In this document: positions 35,263-47,300 of the stretch, one piece after another
Layout of the letters: every line of letters begins with the position of its first letter
Position numbering within the stretch: position 1 is the first letter of the stretch
Origin: Ovis canadensis
Taxonomy: Eukaryota; Chordata; Mammalia; Artiodactyla; Bovidae
Length of the DNA stretch: 64,000 nt
NCBI RefSeq assembly: GCF_042477335.2
Contig: NC_091256.1
Coordinates: 36,176,001-36,240,000 of the forward strand
Direction: 5' to 3'
The notes under the pieces: generated by a model
What the model was told of the DNA's origin: nothing
The model's input: the letters and a program-made list of their open reading frames with translations, nothing else
Databases searched by the model: none
Position numbers and translations under genes: made by a program

Positions 35263-35900
35263 TGCACCACCACCACCACCACCACCACCATCATCCCCTG
35301 AATCTTATCCTGATTTGCTTAATCTGTAACTATAGGAAGAAGTCCCTGGGGTCACTTAGCAGGACTACTGTCCCTCTGTATCTTTTTAAAACATTTGTAC
35401 TTAATAGAAGTACAATTTCCTTTCCTCCCCAAAGGAAAATCCTCATGAAAAATAAAAGGAATCTTTGGTAATTCTTGCCCATGTGTGTCTACAACCAAGA
35501 TTAACCAATATAATTGGGGGACCACAGGAGATGGGAGGAGTTTGGCCTGAGGTTTCCTTCAAGTACAAAAATATTTAAGGCAAAAATATTACAAATTAAA
35601 AAAAAGAAAAGATTTCTAGTTTAATGAAAAACTTTTACCTGCATAAAAACAACCTCCAGGGGCTTTGTTGAAAACTGTTAAGATAAAATATATTCCACAT
35701 CTTAGTCTTCACAAAAAAGACTTATTAAGTTCTCACCCATTAACTTTCTCCTCAGGGTATTTCTGATGTCTGCAAAAGATATTATAGTCATTTTCTGCCA
35801 AACAGTTTTTCAATGCTGTCACTGAGTTAAATTCAAGAAATGGTAAACCTGTGAACAAGCATTGGAATCCATAAATTAGGGACCCAAATACAGATAAGAA
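34466..35900. other. Unique AT-rich sequence
   Basis: No gene recognised. A T-run lies at about 34735-34749, and a compound microsatellite is listed separately. Confidence 0.5.
35218..35293. repeat. Compound microsatellite
   Basis: (CA)n and (CACATA)n from about 35218 to 35265, followed directly by (CAC)9 and CATCATC. In one frame this reads as a histidine run at the start of a 69-codon open frame. That frame is not credible as a gene. Confidence 0.95.
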
Positions 35901-35911
35901 GGTAAATATAT

Positions 35912-36070
35912 AGGATTTCCCTATTGGTCCAGTGGCTAAGACTCTGCTCCTCGTGCAGGGGACCTGAGTTCAATCCCTTGTCAGGGAACTAGATCCCACA
36001 AGCCACAACTAAAAGATTGCCACATGATGCAGACCAAGTGCAGCCAAATAAATGAATATTTCTAAAAAAA
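35912..36070 (+). mobile_element. CHR-type tRNA SINE
   Basis: Forward SINE: AGGATTTCCCTATTGGTCCA through GTCAGGGAACTAGATCCCAC to an A-rich tail. A perfect 11-bp target duplication, GGTAAATATAT, lies at 35901-35911 and 36071-36081. Confidence 0.93.
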
Positions 36071-36114
36071 GGTAAATATATGAATATCTAATTCTATTAT
36101 TCAGCAGAACCTGA

Positions 36115-36690
36115 ATGATATTGAGAAACCTGTGTACAGGTCAGGAAGCAACAATTAGAACTGGACATGAAACAACAGACTGGTTCCAAAGAGGGAAAGG
36201 AGTATGTCAAGTCTGTATACTGTCACCCTGCTTATTTAACTTATATGCAGAGTACATCATGAGAAACGCTGGGCTGGAGGAAGCACAAGCTGGAATCAAG
36301 ATTGCTGGGAGAAATATCAATAACCTCAGATATGCAGATGACACCACCTCTATGGCAGAAAGCAAAGAAGAACTGAAGAGCCTTTTGATGGAAGTGAAAG
36401 AGGAGAGTGAAAAAGTTGGCTTAAAGCTCAACATCCAGAAAACTAAGATCATGGCATCTGGTCTCATCGCTTCATGGCAAATAGATGGGGAAACAGTGGA
36501 AACAGTGGCTGACTTTATTTTTCTGGGCTCCCAAATTACGGTGGATGGTGATCGCAGCCGTGAAATTAAAAGACGCTTACTCCTTGGAAGGAAAGTTATG
36601 ACCAACCTAGACAGCATGTTAAAAAGCAGAGACATGTCAGGGCCATGGTTTTTCCAGTGGTCATGTATGGATGTGAGAGTTGGACTGTAA
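36115..36690 (+). pseudogene. BovB RT C-terminal remnant
   Basis: An open piece of 191 codons carrying the RT catalytic box RYADDTT at about 36330, followed by the thumb-side sequence NIQKTKIMASG. Motif A is lost by 5' truncation. The frame ends where bases are deleted near 36635, and a second frame continues at 36645-36878. No start codon of BovB's own is included, and the product could not be functional. Confidence 0.85.
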
Positions 36691-37083
36691 AGAAAGCTGA
36701 ACACCAAAGAATTGATGCTTTTGAACTGTGGTGTTGGAGAAGACTCTTGAGAGTCCCTTGGACTGCAAGGAGATCCAACCAGTCTGTCCTAAAGGAGATC
36801 AGTCCTGGGTGTTCATTGGAGGGCCTGATGTTGAAGCTTGAAACTCCAATACTTTGGCCACCTGATGAGAAGAGCTGACTTATTTGAAAAGACCCTGATG
36901 CTGGGAAAGATTGAGGGCAGGAGGAGAAGGGGACGACAGAAGATGAGATGGTTGGATGGCATCACCAACACAACAGACATGGGTTTGGGTGGACTCCGGG
37001 AGTTGGTGATGGACAGGGAGGCCTGGCATGCTGCAGTTTACAGGGTCTATAAGAGTCAGACATGACTGAGCAACTGAACTGAA
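36120..37083 (+). mobile_element. BovB 3' part
   Basis: Forward BovB from TTGAGAAACCTGTGTACAGG, just after RT motif A, to GACTGAGCAACTGAACTGAA. CTGAATGAT at 36111-36119 and 37084-37092 is a 9-bp target duplication, partly overlapping the tail sequence. A block of about 20 bases is missing near 36635. Confidence 0.93.
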
Positions 37084-37092
37084 CTGAATGAT

Positions 37093-37742
37093 GTTAGTCA
37101 TGGAACTGCTCACTCTGCTGACCAGACCCTAAATCCACCTTTCCCTAGCCAGCTGGCCCCATGCTTTGCACCCTCAACCATCCTTACTCAATCAACCTTG
37201 TAACACTGTTTCTCAAAATGCTGAAGATCTCAACTCCTCATAAGGCAAGCACTCCAGACAAGGACAGCAGAGCAGAGTCTGCTGGTGATGGTCTCTCAGT
37301 GCTTCACTTTCACACATGAACTGTTTTCTAATTTTACTGGAGGGACAGTGGATCTTCCTCCAAGAGAGGAAGAAGGCAGAAGGTGTGGCTGAGATAATCA
37401 AGGTGTGATAACAGGTCATGTCTCTTTGATCCCATGATGACTGATCTGCCCAGTGTAGCCTCAGTGACATGCATTAAGAGTTCTTCTAAGGAACTTGACT
37501 TCTTGCACTTAGAAATAATCATTACTTCAGAAACAGCTCCCCTTTAATTAGAGATGCAAATCAGATTCTTTGGTAGGCCATACTTTAAAAGTCATCTTCT
37601 TCTTTAAAAGAAGAATGATGTATAAAATGATTAAGATCAAAAATTGGAAAGGTCAAGGGTAAAAGCACCATAATCTCACCGAGGGAGAACTTTGACTTGG
37701 CTTCCCAATGGCACTGGATGGTACTTTGGTGGATGTGTGTGT
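37093..37742. other. Unique sequence
   Basis: No gene or repeat recognised. A local imperfect inverted repeat, AGTCATCTTCTTC beside AAAAGAAGAATGAT, occurs at about 37591-37620. Confidence 0.5.
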
Positions 37743-37940
37743 GTTCAGTTGTTTAGTTGTGTCTCACTCTTTGAGACCCCATGGATTGACCAGGCTTCTC
37801 TGTCCATGGGATTTCCCAAGCAAGAATACTGGAGTGAGTTGCCATTTACTTCTCTAGAGGATCTTCCCCACGCTGAGATCAAACCCTTGTCTCCTGTACC
37901 GTCAGGCAGATTCTTTACAGCTGAGCCACTACGGAAGCCC
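37743..37940 (-). mobile_element. Bov-tA SINE (antisense)
   Basis: Antisense tRNA-BovA SINE from GTTCAGTTGTTTAGTTGTGT to the head GCCACTACGGAAGCCC. A TG run precedes it. Confidence 0.92.
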
Positions 37941-38349
37941 AAGGTCATAACCTGGGACAGCCTGGGGGTCAGGCAGAGACAGCCTAGGTTAGCACTTCCA
38001 TGTGAAGTGCAAAGGCCCCCTCGGAGGCAGAGAGGCTGTTGAAACTTGGAGTGGGCAGCTTTATGAGTATTCTCAAACAAAGCTAAGTGACCTTCTTTTT
38101 TTCCCTCAGTGTTTCAAATGTTTTTACTGCATTTAAAATTCATTTAAGGGATATACAGATATACATCTAGTTTGATCCAGCTACCAATATGTTGGGATAT
38201 CCCTTTATTTTTATACCCAAGAACCAGTTTCTTTTTTTCCATATTTAATACTTAGCTTTGGTAAAATTTTACTGTGTTCTTCATCTATTTGGTCAGTGCC
38301 TTTTGTACATTATGAACCTCTGTCCATAATTCTTCAGGCATAATAATTT
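37941..38349. other. Unique spacer
   Basis: No gene or repeat recognised. Confidence 0.5.
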
Positions 38350-38556
38350 ACTGGAGAGACCCTAATGCTGAGAAAGATTGAGAGCAGAAGTAGAAAAGGG
38401 CAACAGAGGATTAGATGGTTGTATGGCATCACCAAGTCAATGGATATGAACTTAGGTAAACTCCACGAGAGTGTGAGGGACAGGGAGGGCTGGCATGCTA
38501 CAGTCCATGAGGTCCTAGAGTCAGACACAACTTGGTGACTGAACAGCAGCAACAAC
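38350..38556 (+). mobile_element. BovB 3' end, diverged
   Basis: Forward BovB 3' terminal part: ACCCTAATGCTGAGAAAGAT through GTCAGACACAACTTGGTGAC to a CAGCAGCAACAAC tail. It is older than most copies here, judging from its many substitutions. Confidence 0.88.
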
Positions 38557-39070
38557 TTCACCTGTTACTGATGCATTAGTGTTTCCACCCTTATTGGTAT
38601 AAGCTACTCTTTTAGTTTTCTTCTTGTAGGGATGTTATGTAGAACTCTCCTGTTCTTCCCACCACTCCCTCCAGTAGGCAGCAAAGAGTACAGCACAAGC
38701 CACCCAGATATAAGACTGGATGGGGGCCACCACCAGACCTCAGATCTCCTCAGCTCCAGCCTGACCTGAGTTGGGACTAATTCAGACACCGGCCCTGACC
38801 CAGCACGAAGAGCCCACCATAAACTCAACTACCCCAAACGTCTACCTCAAACAACAGAAGAATACTCAGGGAAAGACGCCATCACCCCAGAGACCAGGGG
38901 AGGCAGCAAACAGACAAAAAACCTGTGCATGCGCTCTTAAGGCCCCAGTCCTCTGACCTCCATGAGGTCACATTCATACACCTCCACACACAAGCCACAT
39001 GCCATCTTGGTGTGGACCAGAGGGTGGGGAAAGAAAGTGAGAATTTACTCCAAAAGAGTTGAGCTAAACT
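38557..39070. other. Unassigned sequence
   Basis: Moderately GC-rich at 38640-38960, with open frames on both strands (38604-38828, 38771-38956, 38882-39196) but no known domain. It may be an unrecognised old retroelement piece. I cannot name it. Confidence 0.4.
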
Positions 39071-39082
39071 AACCAGATGAGA

Positions 39083-39307
39083 GTGGGCTTCCCAGGTGGC
39101 GCTAGTGGTAAAGAACCCGCCTGTCAATGCAGGAGACAAAAGAGACGTGAGTTCAATCCCCGGGTTGGGATGATTCCCTGGAGGAGGGCGTGGCAACCCA
39201 CTCTAGTCTTCTTTCCTGGAGAATCCCATAGCCAGAGGAGCCTGGTGGGCTATGGTCCATAGGGTTGTAAACAGTCCAACATGACTGAAGCAACTTGGCA
39301 TACATGC
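39083..39307 (+). mobile_element. Bov-tA SINE
   Basis: Forward tRNA-BovA SINE starting GTGGGCTTCCCAGGTGGCGC. A perfect 12-bp target duplication, AACCAGATGAGA, lies at 39071-39082 and 39308-39319. Confidence 0.96.
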
Positions 39308-39319
39308 AACCAGATGAGA

Positions 39320-39804
39320 ATACACTTAGATTTCCCCTGGGTGGAGGGGATGGGGATGGTGGGAATGGTAGGATGAGTGTCCTGGGAAAGATTAGTTTAA
39401 TTACAGGAAAACATAAAGGAAAGTTTCCTCTGCACCTCTGAATACAGTGTAAGAATATTTTCTACCTGTCTTTATAGTGTTTTAATGATCATCTTGAGGA
39501 GTAAAGCTTTTCCCATATTTTCAGTTCCTTCCTCAGAGTAAATTCCCAGAAGAGCTACAATTAAATTGAAAGTTTTAAAGTATCTTGATATGTTTTGCCA
39601 GACTGCTTTCCAAAAGAAATGCAGAAATTTTGACTCTTCAAAGCAATGTGTGTGAGAGCAACTGGTTCTCTTTGTCCTACTTTCCAAGAACCCCTTTTCA
39701 TTTCCAGGACAGCTATTGAACCTGGGATATGCACCAGGGTCAGGAAAACATGCCCTGTGTCACACTGCATTCTGGGGTCAGAGCTGAGCTCTTATTGGTA
39801 GCAG
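39320..39804. other. Unique spacer
   Basis: No gene or repeat recognised. Confidence 0.5.
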
Positions 39805-40010
39805 GGACCTGAGGTCAGATCACTTAGGTCACAGCCCCAGCAATCCCACCTCCAAGGCATGTGAACTTGACAAGTGCTTCTCTTTCTCAGCTATGAATGG
39901 GGATGAAAACATTTACTTCATGGTCATCGTGAGGATAAAACGGAATACATTAAGAAAGCACACATTACCCAGCACCTAGTAAATGCTCAATAAAGGTTAG
40001 TGACTTTATT
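39805..40010 (+). repeat. MIR SINE relic
   Basis: Forward MIR pattern in order: GAACTTGACAAGTGCTTCTC, GAATGGGGATGAAAACATTT, CGTGAGGATAAAACGGAATA, then CAGCACCTAGTAAATGCTCA and ATAAAGGTTAG. This is one of the clearer MIR matches in the window. Confidence 0.7.
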
Positions 40011-40679
40011 TTAGCTTATAAACTTCATGCCTCATCCATTTCTGTTCCCTTAAGGACAAGTAAGTTGCCAAGCCTATGGCAATGTTTCACTAACATCTGT
40101 TGAGTAAACACTGAATGAACACATGCCCATATTTTTATGATCAGACACACTCGCCAACAGGGCAGGAATAACTCCAAAGGCAAGTTGTATGGAGCAGTGA
40201 TGTGAAGCCTCAAGCACCAAGTGTCGGGAGCTCCTCCATTGTCACAGATGAGACAGAAAACAGCCCCCACAGGATACTCACAAACCCAAAAGCTAATGTT
40301 GGAGAGGAAGAGATGAGGATACACCAGAATCAGGTCAAAAATTGAGAGATGCACTGGATGAGGACATTAAAATAAAAGTATAGAAAATAATCAGAGTGAT
40401 GGAGGGGAGGAAAACAGACATTTTTCCACAGCTGACATGGACATACAAGAGGATTTTTATACAACCAGCTGACCCAGAGAGTAAAACAATCACGAGTGTA
40501 AGGAAATATTTGTGTGTGAAAATTCAAACCTCAGAAACTAGTTTGCCAGAGGCTGGCGGTGGAGGTAAGGTGTCTCTGGAGGGAACAAGCAGAACACTGA
40601 GAGACTTTTAATTAAGAAAAACCAGGACACTATTTTTCTAATGTTCACTGTACATCATCTTGAGAAAATAAAAATGTTG
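40011..40679. other. Unique sequence
   Basis: No gene recognised. The frame of 109 codons on the minus strand (40025-40354) has no known domain and no supporting signals. Confidence 0.5.
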
Positions 40680-40741
40680 TCCTGTGGAAACAAGCCAAAT
40701 GCCCATTAATAGATAATTGGTTTAACAAGATGTGGTGCATT

Positions 40742-40773
<32 letters not shown>

Positions 40774-41250
40774 CACACACACACATATATATAATGGAAT
40801 ATTACTCAGCCATAAAAATGAAATAATGCCATTGCAGCATTATGGATGGACCTAGAGAATGTCATACTAAGTGAAGTAAGTCAAACAGAGGAAGACAAGT
40901 ACCATATGATATCACTTCTTATGGAATCTAAAAAATACAAATGAATATATATATAAAACAGAAACGACTCTTAGACATAGAAAACAAACTTATGGTTATC
41001 CAAGGAGAAAAGAAGAGGGGAGGAACAAATTAGGAGTTTGGGATTAATAGATACAAACTACTATATACAAAATAGATAAGCAACAAGGATTTACTATACA
41101 ACACAGGAAACCATATACAATATCTTATAATAATCTATAATAGAAAATAATTAGAAATGTATATATATATGTACATATATATGGATCACTTTGCTGTATA
41201 CCTGAAACTAACACAATATTGTAAATCAACTATACTCAAGAAAATATATT
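40680..41250 (+). mobile_element. L1 3' end (old artiodactyl type)
   Basis: Forward end of L1 ORF2 and 3'UTR: AATGGAATATTACTCAGCCA, TTATGGATGGACCTAGAGAA, AAACTAACACAATATTGTAA and an A-rich end. The stretch that is a few TA units in other L1 copies is expanded here into (GT)n(AT)n(AC)n. No open frame is retained. Confidence 0.85.
40743..40791. repeat. GT-AT-AC palindromic microsatellite
   Basis: (GT)8 at 40743-40758, then (AT)7 at 40759-40772, then (AC)6 at 40773-40784, followed by a short AT run. 40747-40784 is a perfect 38-bp palindrome of alternating purine and pyrimidine, able in principle to form a cruciform or left-handed DNA. Confidence 0.95.
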
Positions 41251-41506
41251 TCAAAACACAGTGCTGTCCTGGGGCATACAGAAATCCATACTGTGACCAG
41301 GTATGACTGGATCTTTTTCTTATATATGTTTTTTTCAAGATGGGGCCTTTGTGGAGATTATTGTGCATATTCTCATTCCTAAGGTGACCTCTGGCCCTTA
41401 AGCTGTGAGTTTCTCTATGCTTGCCGTTAGCCACAGGTGACACGCATCCATGTCTTCCTTAAGGACACCTTCTGTCTCCATCGGAGTCTAGAAGGAAAAT
41501 TGATTT

Positions 41507-41969
41507 TGTGGTAGACCAAATAATGCCTCCCAAAGATATCCAGATTCTGATCTGTGCACCTGTAGATGTTACAGGGCAAAGGGGGCTTTGCAAACATGAT
41601 TAAGTGAAGCATCTTGAAATGGGGAGATTGTCCTGAATTATTTGGGAAACAGAATCACAAATGCCCTGGTAAGCAGGAGATAGGGGAAAATCTGACCATA
41701 AAAGAGGAGAAGGTGGTGTGATGATGGAAGCAGAGATTAGAGTGATGCAGCCAGAAGCCAAGGCATGCCAACAGCCACTAGAAGCTGAAAGAGACAGGAA
41801 CCTCCCCTGGAGCCTCCAGAAGTAATCAATTCTGTCCACACTTTGATTTTTCAAGCCCACAAAACCATTCAGGATTTTCAGCTTCTAGAACACTAAGAAA
41901 ATAGATTTCTATTGTTTCAAGCCACCAAGTTTGTGATAATTTGTTGCAAGAGCCCTAGGAAATTTACAC
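41507..41969 (+). mobile_element. MLT1-type MaLR LTR, nearly complete
   Basis: It begins TGTGGTAGACCAAATAATGC, continues through GGGCAAAGGGGGCTTTGCAA and AGCCTCCAGAAGTAATCAAT, and ends TTGTTGCAAGAGCCCTAGGA. This is the order of the MLT1 LTR of ERVL-MaLR elements. It is about 460 bp long, diverged, and has no internal sequence. The preceding 41251-41506 holds nothing recognisable. Confidence 0.8.
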
Positions 41970-42412
41970 GGAGGCCAAAGCATCCTGTCCCTTCTAGTGC
42001 ACCCTGCTCCTTCCAGTTTTCTACCAGCCCCACACACTGGAACGAGTTCATCCACAAAGTACTTGGCTGAAGGGGACACCCACCTCTGTAGATCAGCATC
42101 ATGCAACAGAGCATGGACTTTGCCTTGGACCTCATAAGAGAAGGCAAGTCTACACACAGTCCTGCAAGCCTTCTCCGGGGAAGTGGTCTCATAAATGCTC
42201 CACTCCACCTTTCCCTTCTTGGGAAAACTGCCCTCTTCGGCAGAGAGAGATTTTGCACCCTGACTCCCTCTTGTAAGAATTTTCCTTTGAGACAACCTGG
42301 TCTAATCCAGAGTTTACAGCCTGGAAGCCAGTAGCCTTTGTTAAACCTGAGCACTACTGGAACACAAGGTTGTGTTTTGGCTTTGTTTGGTCTGGTTTGT
42401 GCTTTTTGATTA
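41970..42412. other. Unique; overlapping antisense frames
   Basis: Two overlapping minus-strand frames (128 and 145 codons, 41909-42354) cover this stretch and end inside the MLT1 LTR. I recognise no domain, start context or splice signals, so I do not call a gene. Confidence 0.45.
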
Positions 42413-43383
42413 GTTCAGTTCAGTCAGTTCAGTCGCTCAGTCATGTCCGACTCTTTGCGACCCCATGAATTGCAGCACGCCAGGCCTCCCTGTCCATCAC
42501 CATCTCCCGGAGTTCACTCAGACTCACGTCCATCGAGTCCGTAATACCATCCAGCCATCTCATCCTCAGTCATCCCCTTCTCCTCCTGCCCCCAATCCCT
42601 CCCAGCATCAGAGTCTTTTCCAATGAGTCAACTCTTCGCACGAGTGGCCAAAGTATTGGAGCTTCAGCTTTAGCATCATTCCTTCCAAAGAAATCCCAGG
42701 GTTGATCTCCCTCAGAATGGACTGGTTGGATCTCCTTACAGTCCAAGGAACTCTCAAGAGTCTTCTCCAACACCACAGTTCAAAAGCATCAATTCTTCGG
42801 CACTCAGCCTTCTTCACAGTCCAACTCTCATACATGACTACTGGAAAGACCATAGCCTTGACTAGACGGACCTTAGTCGGCAAAGTAACGTCTCTGCTTT
42901 TGAATATACTATCTAGATTGGTCATAACTTTTCTTCCAAGGAGTAAGCGTCTTTTAATTTCATGGCTGCAATCACCATCTGCAGTGATTTTGGAGCCCCC
43001 AAAAATAAAGTCTGACACTGTTTCTACTGTTTCCGCATCTATGTGCTATGAAGTGATGGGACCAGATGCCATGATCATCGTTTTCTGAATGTTGAGCTTT
43101 AAGCCAACTTTTTCACTCTCCTCTTTCACTTTCATCAAGAGGCTTTTCAGCTCCTCTTCACTTTCTGCCATAAGGGTGGTATCATCTGCATATCTGAGGT
43201 TATTGATATTTCTCCCGGCAATCTTGATTCCAGCTTGTGTTTCTTCCAGTCCAGCGTTTCTCATGATGTACTCTGCATGGAAGTTAAATAAGCAGGGTGA
43301 TAATATACAGCCTTGATGTACTCCTTTTCCTATTTGGAACCAGTCTGTTGTTCCATGTCCAGTTCTAACTGTTGCTTTACCAA
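42413..43383 (-). mobile_element. BovB 3' part (antisense)
   Basis: Antisense BovB with its 3' end at the left (AGTTCAGTTCAGTCAGTTCA). It is truncated at the right in GTTCTAACTGTTGCTTTA, a point close to the breakpoint of the 36120-37083 copy. It is among the less diverged copies here. Confidence 0.95.
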
Positions 43384-43420
43384 TATTTAAAGATCCAAAT
43401 CTCCAACTTCTTTTGAACAT
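43046..43420 (-). pseudogene. BovB RT remnant
   Basis: A minus-strand open piece of 124 codons. After about 15 codons from the flank it enters BovB at KATVRTGHGTTDWF and contains GCILSPCLFN and the catalytic RYADDTT box. It ends after MASGPITS, and a second frame (42608-43018) continues through the C-terminal region. Motif A is missing because of the 5' truncation. It cannot be functional. Confidence 0.85.
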
Positions 43421-43955
43421 TCAGAAGGTGTACATCAACGAGCCTGGATTTCCTTCAGCATTGGCTTTAACTCAGTCCAGCTGCCTCCTTTAGAGCAGGC
43501 TTGATATCTCCACTTCCCACTTCTCACAGCCTCCACCATTCCTGCCCATCTCTTCAATTCTGACTATTTCTCTCACTATGCGGGGCCACCTGGAGAGGGA
43601 GAAACTTTAGCCACTACATTTTTATTCTGCCTAGGGTCAAGCTCTGTTCTTCTGAAGCCTGGAAACATTGTGCCAAGCTCATCAGCTCTTCTGGCTCTTT
43701 GTCCCAACCTATGAGGAATCACATGAGACTGGGGAATGACACACATGGGGAATCACACAAGCCTCACATTACATTTTTGGGGTTCTGGTCTCCCTTCTCT
43801 GTGTGTAATAGGGAAAGGAAGCAGGGGAAAGTGAAGAGGAATTTTTCTGGTCAATAATCCTGACTTGAAAAATAATCCAAGAGACAGGAAGTGAGGGAAA
43901 GCACACAGTCAGCAGATTTCAAAACCAATGTTTCATCCCAGCTTTAGAAATATCT
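43384..43955. other. Unique spacer
   Basis: No gene or repeat recognised. Confidence 0.5.
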
Positions 43956-44308
43956 CTATCCTTTCTCCTAATTTTTTTAATTTAAAAAAAAATTTTTTTT
44001 TTTACTTTACAATACTGTATTGGTTTTGCCATGCATTGACATGAATCCACCACAGGTGTACATGAGTTTCCAACCCTGAACCCCACTGCCACCACCCTCC
44101 CTATATCATCTCTCTGGGTCATCCCAGTGCACCAGCCCCAAGCCTCCTGTATCCTGTATGGAACCTAGTCTAGTGATTCATTTCTTACATGATAGTATAC
44201 ATGTTTCAATGCCATTCTCCTAAATCATCCTACCCTCTCCCTCTCCCACAGATCTTTACATCTGTGTCTCTTTTGCTGTCTCACATACGGGTTATCAGTA
44301 CCATCTTT

Positions 44309-47300
44309 CTAAATTCCATAGATATGTGTTAGTACACTGTATTGGTGTTTTTCTTTCTGGCTTACTTCACTCTGTATAATCGGCTCCAGTTTCATCCACC
44401 TTATTAGAAATGATTCAAATGTATTCTTTTTAATGGCTGAGTAATACTCCATTGTGTATATGTACCACAGCTTTCTTATCCATTCATCTGCTGATGGACA
44501 TCTAGGTTGCTTCCATGTCCTGGCTATTATAAACAGTGCTGTGATGAACATTGGGGTACATGTGTCTCTTTCAGTTCTGGTTTCCTCAGTGTGTATGCCC
44601 AGCAGTGGGATTGCTGGGTCATAAGGCAGTTCTATTTGCAGTTTTTTAAGGAATCTCCACACTGTTCTCCATAGTGGCTGTACTAGTTTGCATTCCCACC
44701 AACAGTGTAAGAGGCTTCCCTTTTCTCCACACCCTCTCCAGCATTTATTGCTTGTAGACTTTTGGATCGCAGCCATTCTGACTGGTGTGAAATGGTACTT
44801 CACTGTGGTCTTGATTTGCATTTCTCTGATAATGAGTAATGTTGGGCATCTTTCCCTGTGTTTGTTAGCCATCTGTATGTCTTCTTTGGAGAAATGTCTG
44901 TTTAGTTCTTTGGCCCATTTTTTGATTGGGTCATTTATTTTTCTGGAATTGAGCTGCATAAGTTGCTTGTATCTTTTGGAGATTAGTTGTTTGTCAGTTC
45001 CTTCATTTGCTATTATTTTCTCCCATTCAGAAGGCTGTCTTTTCACCTTGCTTGTAGTTTCCTTTGTTGTGCAGAAGCTTTTAATTTGAAATAGATCCCA
45101 TTTGTTTATTTTTGCTTTTATTTCCAGTATTCTGGGAGGTGGATCATAGAAGACCCTGCTGTGATTTATGTCGGAGAGTGTTTTGCCTATGTTCTCCTCT
45201 AGGAGTTTTATAGTTTCTGCTCTTACATTTAGATCTTTAATCCATTTTGAGTTTATTTTTGTGAATGGTGTTAGAAAGTGTTCTAGTTTCATTTTTTTGC
45301 AAGTGGTTGACCAGTTTTCCCAGAACCACTTGTTAAAGAGATTGTCTTTAATCCATTGTATATTCTTGCCTCCTTTGTCAAAGATAAGGTGTCCATGCTG
45401 CTGCTGCTACTGCTGCTAAGTCGCTTCAGTCATGTCTGACTCTGTGCGACCCCATAGAGAGTGGCCCACCAGGCTCCCCCGTGGGTTGCCATTTCCTTCT
45501 CCAATGCATGAAAGTGAAAAGTGAAAGTGAAGTCGTGTCCGACTAGTAGCGACCCCATGGACTGCAGCCTACCAGGCTCCTCTGTCCATGGGATTTTCCA
45601 GGCAAGAGTACTGGAGTGGGGTGCCATTGCCTTCTCCAGAGGTGTCCATAGGTGCTTGGATTTATCTCTGGGCTTTCTATTTTGTTCCATTGATCTATAT
45701 TTCTGTCTTTGCGCCAGTACCATACTGTCTTAATGACTGTGGCTTTGTAGTAGAGCCTGAAGTCAGGCAGGTTGATTCCTCCAGTTCCGTTCTTCTTTCT
45801 CAAGATTGCTTTGGCTATTCGAGGTTTTTTGTATTTCCATACAAATTGTGAAATTATTTGTTCTAACTCTGTGAAAAATACCACTGGTAGCTTGATAGGG
45901 ATTGCATTGAATCTGTAGGTTGCTTTGGGTAATATACTCATTTTCACTATATTGATTCTTCCAATCCATGAACATGGTATATTTCTCCATCTATTAGTGT
46001 TCTCTTTGATTTCTTTCATCAGTGTTTTATAGTTTTCTATATATAGGTCTTTAGTTTCTTTAGGTAGATATATTCCCAAGTATTTTATTCTTTTCATTGC
46101 AATGGTGAATGGAATTGTTTCCTTAATTTCTTTTTCTACTTTCTCATTATTAGTATATAGGAATGCAAGGGATTTCTGTGTGTTGATTTTATATCCTGAC
46201 TCTTTACTATATTCATTGATTAGCACTAATAATTTTCTGGTGGAGTCTTAAGGGTTTTCTATGTAGAGGATCATGTCATCTGCAAACAGTGAGAGTTTTA
46301 CTTCATCTTTTCCAATTTGGATTCCATTTCTTTTTCTGCTCTGATTGCTGTGGCCAAATCTTCCAGAACTATGTTGACTAATAACAGTGAAAGTGGGCAC
46401 CCTGTCTTGTTCCTGACTTTAGGGGAAATGCTTTTAATGTTTCACCATTGAGGATAATGTTTGCTCTGGGTTTGTCATATATAGCTTTTATTATGTTGAG
46501 GTATGTTCCTTCTATTCCTGCTTTCTGGAGAGTTTTTATCATAAGTGGATGTTGAATTTTTTCAAAGGCTTTCTTTGCATCTATTGAGATAATCTTATGG
46601 CCTTTATTTTTTCAATTTATTAATGTGGTGAATTACATTGATTGATTTGTGGATATTGAAGAATCCTTGCATCCCTGGGATAAAGCCCACTTGGTCATGG
46701 TGTATGATCTTTTTAATGTGTCGCTGGATTCTGATTGCTATAATTTTGTTAAGGATTTTTGCATCTATGTTAATCAGTGATATCGGCCTGTAGTTTTCTT
46801 TCCTTGTGGCGTCTTTGTCAGGTTTTGGTATTAGGGTGATGGTGGCCTCATAGAATGAGTTTGGAAGTTTACCTTCCTCTGCAGTTTTTCAGAAGAGTTT
46901 GAGCAGGATAGGTGTTAGCTCTTCTCTAAATTTTTGGTAGAATTCAGCTGTGAAGCCGTCTGGGCCTGGGCTTTTGTTTGCTGGAAGATTTCTGATTACA
47001 GTTTCAATTTCCGTGCTTGTGATGGGTCTGTTAAGATTTTCTGTTTCTTCCTGATTCAGTTTTGGAAAGTTGTACTTTTCTAAGAATTTGTCCATTTCTT
47101 CCACGTTGTCCATTTTATTGGCATATAATTGCTGATAGTAGTCTCTTATGATCCTTTGTATTTCTGTGTTGTCTGTTGTGATCTCTCCATTTTCATGGAG
47201 AGATTTTATTGATTTGATTTTTCTCCCTTTGTTTCTTGATGAGTCTGGCTAATGGTTTGTCAATTTTATTTATCCTTTCAAAGAACCAGCTTTTGGCTTT

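Noticed and set aside
35262-35471. Frame beginning with a run of histidines
   Set aside because: The histidines are the translation of a (CAC)n microsatellite.
41909-42354. Overlapping minus-strand frames of 128 and 145 codons
   Set aside because: They overlap each other in different frames, end within an MLT1 LTR and show no recognisable domain. Chance is the simpler reading.
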